10,041 bases of DNA, taken from positions 1 through 10,041 of the forward strand of contig PYCK01000245.1 of the NCBI GenBank assembly GCA_009649835.1, in the 5' to 3' direction. The stretch is from Candidatus Methanocomedens sp. (lineage in GTDB: Archaea > Halobacteriota > Methanosarcinia > Methanosarcinales > Methanocomedenaceae). A program made the position numbers and the translations under genes. Positions 6,348 to 10,041 of the stretch are shown in pieces. The notes under the pieces are model-generated. The model was not told the origin of the DNA, made no database searches, and saw nothing but the letters and a program-made list of their open reading frames with translations. Each line of letters begins with the position of its first letter. Within the stretch, counting starts at the first letter, position 1.

Positions 6348-6361
6348 TTGTTCATATCTCC

Positions 6362-6400
6362 GGTTGGTGCTTATTAATACTCTTTATTGCTACTTCTCTT
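6362..6400 (-). promoter_or_regulatory. AT-rich promoter-like stretch upstream of the flavoprotein gene
   Basis: On the minus strand AATAAAGAGTATTAATAAG lies about 20-40 bases upstream of ATG 6347 and holds the only TATA-like stretches near the gene. The gene has its own ribosome site and a 339-base gap upstream, so a separate promoter is expected. Confidence 0.3.
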
Positions 6401-6422
6401 TTACTCATTGCCTCAATGGCAC

Positions 6423-6440
6423 CGGCACCCGCCTGTGCCG
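6423..6440. other. GC-rich hairpin in the gap upstream of the flavoprotein gene
   Basis: CGGCAC (6423-6428) and GTGCCG (6435-6440) pair perfectly around a CCGCCT loop. It is the only GC-rich island in an AT-rich gap and lies about 75-95 bases upstream of the flavoprotein ATG. No coding region or RNA family is recognised. Confidence 0.4.
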
Positions 6441-6481
6441 TCTGACAGAGTGTACTTGTTGGTTAAAAGATGCTTTACATA

Positions 6482-6517
6482 GGGGAAATGGGAAAATAGG
6501 CTATTACCTATTTCCCC
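6482..6517. other. Hairpin with neighbouring nine-A run
   Basis: GGGAAAATAGG (6490-6500) pairs with CCTATTTCCC (6507-6516) around CTATTA with one bulged A; GGGGAAA at 6482-6488 offers an alternative outer pairing with TTTCCCC (6511-6517). A run of A follows on the plus strand. Read on the minus strand the T-run comes before the hairpin, so this is not an ordinary terminator for the leftward gene at 6687, though transcripts could still stop at the T-run itself. Confidence 0.4.
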
Positions 6518-6543
6518 TTATTACAAAAAAAAACAAATACCTC

Positions 6544-6678
6544 GTATCCACTTCAAAGAGCATGGTATTTTGACCGGATTTGCAGGATTTACAGTATGTT
6601 GACGTTGCGGTATATCCTGTTGATCCTGTAAATCCTGTCTAATAATTTTTAAATTACCCTTAGATTTTAAGTGGATAC
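6544..6678. repeat. 135-bp unit bounded by 10-bp inverted repeats
   Basis: GTATCCACTT (6544-6553) and AAGTGGATAC (6669-6678) are perfect inverted repeats that enclose the second ATCCTGT palindrome. This repeats the arrangement at 5576-5813, although the end sequences differ. The sequence AATAC occurs outside both ends (6536-6540 and 6679-6683), but the left copy is separated from the repeat by three bases, so a target duplication is only a weak possibility. Confidence 0.35.
6572..6639. repeat. Palindrome of 9-bp ATCCTGTNN units, copy 2
   Basis: The left arm (6572-6597, begins GACCGGATTTGCAGG) and right arm (6614-6639, ends GATCCTGTAAATCCTGTC) are inverted repeats that match at about 21 of 26 positions. 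The right arm region matches that of copy 1 (5641-5667) at 24 of 27 positions in the same orientation. The two copies flank the flavoprotein gene. Confidence 0.7.
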
Positions 6679-6686
6679 AATACGTC

Positions 6687-7289
6687 TTATTTTGTCTTTA
6701 TTATCTCTGAAGATATCATTTCAATTATGTCCTCATCTTCCTCCATTTCTTTTGCCTTTTCAAGAGCAATTTTTAATTGGGTTTGGCTGTCTTTCTTTTT
6801 ACCCAATTTTAAATATAGGCGGCCCAGATCAAAATCAGGCTCAAAATCTTCAGGGAACTTTTCTATTATGTCCTTGTAAACTTGTTCAGCAGCCTCATAG
6901 GATTCTTCCATTTCAAATTGTTTTCCCATATCCAGCATATCAAACATATCGTACTCAACCATATTATCCATAAGACCGCTGAAAAGGTTTTCAATTATTG
7001 ATTGGTCCAATTCGTTGTTTTTTAATTTTTCTACAAGGTCGCCCATATCCTCTTGTGTAAGTATGCCTTTGTTGATCAATGCCAAATATAACATCGTTAC
7101 AGGCATCTCTAAATGCGAGGTATCTTCATCCTCTTCAATCATGCCAAAGTTTCTTGATAAAAAACTCGAAACTGCTATATTTACAAAATCAGAAAATGAA
7201 GCAAAATCGCCATCTTCAACAAGATCGGTTATTTCCCTGTGCAAATAGGGTGATATGCGTATCTTTTCAGTAATCATTGATTTTCCCAT
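6687..7289 (-). CDS. Ribbon-helix-helix-like N-terminus with TPR-like tail, unrecognised protein
   Basis: This 200-residue acidic protein belongs to no named family I know. Residues 5-47 have the layout of a ribbon-helix-helix DNA-binding unit: a short strand (TEKIRISPYL), a helix (HREITDLVED), a turn (GDFASFSDF) and a second helix (VNIAVSSFLSR). The middle (about 60-125) is acidic, helical and rich in Met and Asp. Residues about 128-190 look like one to two tetratricopeptide repeats (ESYEAAEQVYKDIIEKFPED and FDLGRLYLKLGKKKDSQ), a protein-protein contact module. ATG 7289 follows GGTTGATGAT, a fair ribosome site. The stop of the upstream gene is 20 bases away, so they form an operon. A DNA-binding regulator that docks a partner protein is an inference. 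Confidence 0.7.
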   Translation of the reverse strand: MGKSMITEKIRISPYLHREITDLVEDGDFASFSDFVNIAVSSFLSRNFGMIEEDEDTSHLEMPVTMLYLALINKGILTQEDMGDLVEKLKNNELDQSIIENLFSGLMDNMVEYDMFDMLDMGKQFEMEESYEAAEQVYKDIIEKFPEDFEPDFDLGRLYLKLGKKKDSQTQLKIALEKAKEMEEDEDIIEMISSEIIKTK

Positions 7290-7309
7290 AATATCATCAA
7301 CCTTTGAAT

Positions 7310-7747
7310 TTATTTCTCCATCATTTGCTTTTGAAAACGCCTTTTTAACAGTACATCACAATACACATCCATCACATCATCTTTATTGATAGCTACTGCT
7401 GTTTGTACCTCATCATCACTCATTTCTTCGAATTCAATATCAAGTTCTTCAAGTACATCAAATAACACCGCATCTACTCTTGCTTCAGGAAGACCGGTCA
7501 GGCAGATAACCTTCCTGAGTACTTCCAGATACGGAACATCTGGCTCAACACTAAGTTCAAAAACAACTTCTGCCGCCTGACGAATTTGTTCTTCTTCAGA
7601 TGGTAAATGCCGGATATGCATCTTTAATTTATCCAGGACAGCATTTTTTCCCAATTTCTTCTTGAGTTTTTTATACTTGAAAACAAGGTCATTAATACGA
7701 TTTACTTTGCTTTCAGTCAGTTGCTTAAATCTGCCTCGAAGCTGCAT
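7310..7747 (-). CDS. Unrecognised basic/acidic helical protein, partner of the RHH-TPR gene
   Basis: I do not recognise this 145-residue protein. Residues 1-48 are strongly basic and probably helical (KVNRINDLVFKYKKLKKKLG), able to contact nucleic acid or an acidic partner. The remainder is acidic and helical, with EEEQIRQAAEVVFELSVEP and VDAVLFDVLEELDIEFEEM. There is no signal peptide, membrane helix or catalytic motif. ATG 7747 lacks a ribosome site, but TTTAAGT lies about 28 bases upstream on the minus strand, as in leaderless archaeal messages. It is first in a two-gene operon with the RHH-TPR gene. Charge complementarity with that acidic protein suggests a complex. Confidence 0.66.
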   Translation of the reverse strand: MQLRGRFKQLTESKVNRINDLVFKYKKLKKKLGKNAVLDKLKMHIRHLPSEEEQIRQAAEVVFELSVEPDVPYLEVLRKVICLTGLPEARVDAVLFDVLEELDIEFEEMSDDEVQTAVAINKDDVMDVYCDVLLKRRFQKQMMEK

Positions 7748-7769
7748 ATCAATAAAACGAATCTTGTGT

Positions 7770-7790
7770 TACTTAAATTTAGCCATTTAA
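7770..7790 (-). promoter_or_regulatory. TATA-like box overlapping a 6-bp dyad, promoter of the two-gene operon
   Basis: The minus strand has TAAATTTAAGT about 25-34 bases upstream of ATG 7747, the spacing for a TATA box of a leaderless message. The dyad TTAAAT-(6)-ATTTAA at 7773-7790 overlaps it, so a protein bound there would compete with TBP/TFB. The second gene of the operon encodes a candidate ribbon-helix-helix DNA-binding protein, which makes self-repression plausible. Confidence 0.35.
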
Positions 7791-7802
7791 TCTAATTCCT
7801 GG

Positions 7803-7809
7803 TAGAAAA
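7803..7809 (-). terminator. T-rich tract downstream of the MBL-fold hydrolase gene
   Basis: The minus strand reads CATTTTTCT about 45 bases after the stop of the hydrolase gene. Short T-runs of this type can end archaeal transcripts. There is no strong hairpin before it. Confidence 0.25.
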
Positions 7810-7852
7810 ATGCCCTTACTCCTTCGTATATTGCCCCTTATTATCATATGTC

Positions 7853-8608
7853 TCATATCTCAATAACCTGAAGGTCATATCCAATCTCCACAGGACACCC
7901 ACAGGCTTCAGCCAGCACCTTAACCATCCCGGCCTCGAATCCCCTGGTCTGGGGATACAGGTGGGTAAGTACAATTTGCCCTATTGAAGTTCCCTCGATT
8001 TTTTCTGCCAGTGTGCCAGGGGTGGTGTGGTTGGTCACTTCAAAAGTGTCAGGGAACGAACACTCATGGATGAGCAGGTCAATGCCCTCAGACGCTTTTA
8101 CTATATCATCTACAGGTTCGGTATCTCCTGAATACAGCATGGTCTTCCCGCCTGATGTTACCGTAAACCCCAGCGAAGGCAGGGCATGGACCGTGTGTAT
8201 ACATTCCACTTCCAGCCCCTCAACCTCCACCACCTGACCGGGCACAAGTTCTGTCACCTCGATCTCTACCTTGTCCTGCATGTACGGATAGGCTGCCAGC
8301 AGGTCGTCCAGCCACTGCCCTGTACCCACAGGACCCCACAAGTTCAATTTGATAGTATCACACAACCAGTTTGCCTTGACCAGTGCCAGCAGGTCGCCGC
8401 AATGGTCCAGATGCAGGTGGGAAAGGAACACATTGGTGATATGGGTATGCCTGTATTTGCTCTGGAAAATTCTCTGCAGTACTCCGCAGCCGCAATCAAA
8501 AAGTACAGGACAATATTTTTTATCACTTCCTGCATCCACTATCAGCCCGGACTGCACCCTGTCCTTTTGTGGTATAGCAACACCGGTTCCCAGCAGGATA
8601 ATTCTCAT
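7853..8608 (-). CDS. RNase Z-like metallo-beta-lactamase-fold hydrolase
   Basis: A cytoplasmic metal-dependent hydrolase. The two-zinc site is intact: HLHLDH (His64, His66, Asp68, His69), His141, Asp162 (SGDTE) and His216 (LTHLYP). The segment LLIHECSF...NHTTPGTLAEKI (178-204, His181 and His194) and the LTHLYPQTRG ending match the RNase Z/arylsulfatase-like branch, not class B lactamases or glyoxalases. At 251 residues it is shorter than typical archaeal tRNase Z (about 300), and HLHLDH replaces the more usual HLHGDH, so tRNA 3'-end processing is possible but not established. GAGGT lies five bases before ATG 8608. It starts 11 bases after the cysteine desulfurase stop, so both are on one transcript. 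Confidence 0.85.
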   Translation of the reverse strand: MRIILLGTGVAIPQKDRVQSGLIVDAGSDKKYCPVLFDCGCGVLQRIFQSKYRHTHITNVFLSHLHLDHCGDLLALVKANWLCDTIKLNLWGPVGTGQWLDDLLAAYPYMQDKVEIEVTELVPGQVVEVEGLEVECIHTVHALPSLGFTVTSGGKTMLYSGDTEPVDDIVKASEGIDLLIHECSFPDTFEVTNHTTPGTLAEKIEGTSIGQIVLTHLYPQTRGFEAGMVKVLAEACGCPVEIGYDLQVIEI

Positions 8609-8619
8609 TTATTACCTCT

Positions 8620-9801
8620 TTAGGCCAGGGTGGTTGCTATCTGCTCCACTGTATCCACCAGCAGGTCCACTTCTTCAGTCAGGTTGTATGCACCAAAGGA
8701 AGCCCTGATCGTCCCCTCAACCTTGAGCAACTTGACGCTGGGTATGGCGCAGTGATAGCCGCTGCGCACGCAAATCTTGCGGGTCTCATCCAGTATCATG
8801 GCTACATCGTGGGGATTTAAGCCCACTACATTGAAAGGTACCACAGCAGCCCTGTCCTGTGGTCCGTACACCTCTACCTTATCAATCTTAGAGAGCCGTT
8901 TGGCAGCGTCCCTGGCCAGAGCCTCTTCATGCTGCTTGATATCTTCAACACCCAATGACTTTACGTATTCCACACTCCTGCCCAGTCCTATAACGCCCGG
9001 GATATTTGGCGTACCATACTCGAACCGCCCGGGCGCATCCTCAAGTTTATAATCGTCCCCATTCAATGCATAAATTGTGCCTCCGCCAAGGTATGCGGGC
9101 TTGATGGAATCGGTATCCTTCAAATACAGCACACCTGTACCCTGTGGTCCGAACATTCCTTTATGACCGGACACTGCCATGAAGTCGCAATCGATCTTCT
9201 TCACATCAAAAGGCATGTGGCCCACGCTCTGTGCGGCATCTACCAGTGACATGCAGCCATTGCGGTGAGCGATCTTTGTTATTTCTTCCACATCCATAAC
9301 AGAGCCAAATACGTTGGATACATGAGTTATGGCTACCAGTTTTGTTTGTTCAGTAATGGCACTGTCAATATCCCGGGGATCAACTGTTCCGTCATGATTT
9401 GGTGCAACTGCTGTTACTTCCACGCCTTTTTCTTTTAACCTGAGCCAGGGCAGCAAATTGGAATGATGCTCTACATGGGTGGTTACCACATGGTCGCCCT
9501 CCTCCCAGTCCAGTCCCAGCGCCACCATATTGATACTCTCGGTGGTGTTGCGGGTGAATATGGTATGTTCGTATTCCCCGCCAATAAATCCGGCAACGGC
9601 TTCCCTGGCATCCTCGTAATGGTTGGTGGTCTCCCTGGCAAGCCTGTGTGCGCCGCGTCCGTGGTTGGCGGCATACTTGTAGAAATAGTCGCACATGGCC
9701 TCCACCGCCTGGCGCGGCGTCTGGGTGGTGGCTGCGCTGTCAAGGTATACATATTTCTCTAATACAGGGAAGTCCTTGCGTATGTCTATGGGGTTGAACA
9801 T
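8620..9801 (-). CDS. Group II (SufS/CsdA-type) cysteine desulfurase
   Basis: A PLP-dependent cytoplasmic enzyme that releases sulfur from cysteine as a persulfide for Fe-S clusters, thiolated tRNA or other sulfur carriers. The PLP lysine is Lys214 in SGHKGMFGPQG. HVEHHSNLLPW (109-119, with the stacking His), VDAAQSVGH (Asp188, Gln191) and RASFGAYN (Arg367) complete the cofactor and substrate site. The catalytic cysteine is Cys351 in RSGYHCAIPS, within the short group II context. The 393-residue length is normal. ATG 9801 lacks a ribosome site, and the AT-rich AATTTATTTCT lies 25-30 bases upstream, suggesting a leaderless message. No SufBCD, IscU or ThiI gene is visible nearby; the only operon partner is the MBL-fold hydrolase. 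Confidence 0.93.
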   Translation of the reverse strand: MFNPIDIRKDFPVLEKYVYLDSAATTQTPRQAVEAMCDYFYKYAANHGRGAHRLARETTNHYEDAREAVAGFIGGEYEHTIFTRNTTESINMVALGLDWEEGDHVVTTHVEHHSNLLPWLRLKEKGVEVTAVAPNHDGTVDPRDIDSAITEQTKLVAITHVSNVFGSVMDVEEITKIAHRNGCMSLVDAAQSVGHMPFDVKKIDCDFMAVSGHKGMFGPQGTGVLYLKDTDSIKPAYLGGGTIYALNGDDYKLEDAPGRFEYGTPNIPGVIGLGRSVEYVKSLGVEDIKQHEEALARDAAKRLSKIDKVEVYGPQDRAAVVPFNVVGLNPHDVAMILDETRKICVRSGYHCAIPSVKLLKVEGTIRASFGAYNLTEEVDLLVDTVEQIATTLA

Positions 9802-9821
9802 TGTTGGTTGTATTAGCTTCC

Positions 9822-9834
9822 ATTAGAAATAAAT
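9822..9834 (-). promoter_or_regulatory. TATA-like box upstream of the cysteine desulfurase gene
   Basis: On the minus strand CAAATTTATTTCT lies about 21-33 bases upstream of ATG 9801. With no ribosome site before that ATG, the spacing fits a leaderless transcript beginning at or near the start codon. Confidence 0.35.
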
Positions 9835-9931
9835 TTGTTGAATATGCTTGAGTAATGAAATTAGCTTTTCCTGAAATAATTTCCAATCCCACATGGCTTC
9901 CACGCTGCCTGACTTTTACAAAATTCAATAT

Positions 9932-9964
9932 TAACCACATAGACTACAGAGGGGCACAGAGAAT
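9932..9964. repeat. Degenerate 10-bp ACAGAG-type tandem units
   Basis: Three successive units read ACATAGACT, ACAGAGGGGC and ACAGAGAATG with a 10-base period. Simple intergenic repeats of this CACAGAG type occur in many genomes. The rest of the terminal 240 bases holds the desulfurase promoter and no coding region I can support. Confidence 0.35.
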
Positions 9965-10041
9965 GGAAAATTCACTGGATCCTTCCCAGACTTCACTTGA
10001 TGCATTCAAATAGAAAAATAGGAAACAGTTAACTTGACCGT

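Noticed and set aside
5617..6639. Short repeat units considered as a CRISPR array
   Set aside because: The 9-bp units are contiguous and palindromic, with no regular unique spacers and no cas genes nearby.
6687..7747. Classical toxin-antitoxin pair
   Set aside because: An RHH-like domain is present but neither protein shows a known toxin motif, and the RHH protein is the larger, downstream partner; kept only as a hypothesis in the findings.
9740..9940. Minus-strand 66-codon frame overlapping the desulfurase start
   Set aside because: It overlaps the promoter and start of a confident gene in another frame and has no features.

Overview
The window looks like chromosomal DNA of a euryarchaeon close to the Methanosarcinales/ANME methanogens and methane oxidisers. 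The evidence is a TiaS enzyme (archaea-specific tRNA-Ile2 agmatidine synthetase), an Isf-type iron-sulfur flavoprotein with the compact cysteine motif known from Methanosarcina, a tRNA-Arg(GCG) without an encoded CCA end but with a T-run terminator, GGTGAT-type ribosome sites, and several genes that seem leaderless behind TATA-like boxes. The exact lineage cannot be named from this sequence.

Layout: genes on the left run rightward and genes on the right run leftward, converging near 4850. Rightward: the 3' end of an unrecognised gene (2-235); a tight operon of a TlpA-like thioredoxin lipoprotein, a CcdA-like thiol-electron transporter and a DUF3179 lipoprotein (281-2530); then dapF and tiaS overlapping by ATGA (2744-4842). 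Leftward, read from the right edge: a SufS-type cysteine desulfurase followed 11 bases later by an RNase Z-like metallo-beta-lactamase-fold hydrolase (9801-7853); a pair of unrecognised genes, one a basic/acidic helical protein and the other a ribbon-helix-helix-like protein with a TPR-like tail (7747-6687); an Isf-type flavoprotein (6347-5814); a small two-helix membrane protein with a coiled-coil tail (5389-5000); and tRNA-Arg (4945-4874).

The two long non-coding gaps on either side of the flavoprotein gene (5390-5813 and 6348-6686) are rich in structure. Each contains a palindrome built from 9-bp ATCCTGTNN units, and each palindrome lies within a longer inverted-repeat pair. The left pair has the form of a 238-bp miniature transposable element, with 14/16 matching terminal repeats and imperfect 6-bp flanking duplications, inserted exactly at the flavoprotein stop codon. 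A separate pair of ATTGTC/GACAAT dyads lies between it and the membrane-protein gene.

Functionally, the left operon is the most coherent unit. CcdA would carry electrons across the membrane to the TlpA-like protein, which could reduce the CPLC cysteine pair of the exported DUF3179 protein. The right half suggests sulfur transfer and RNA-related housekeeping. No CRISPR array, phage gene or recognisable defence system was seen.
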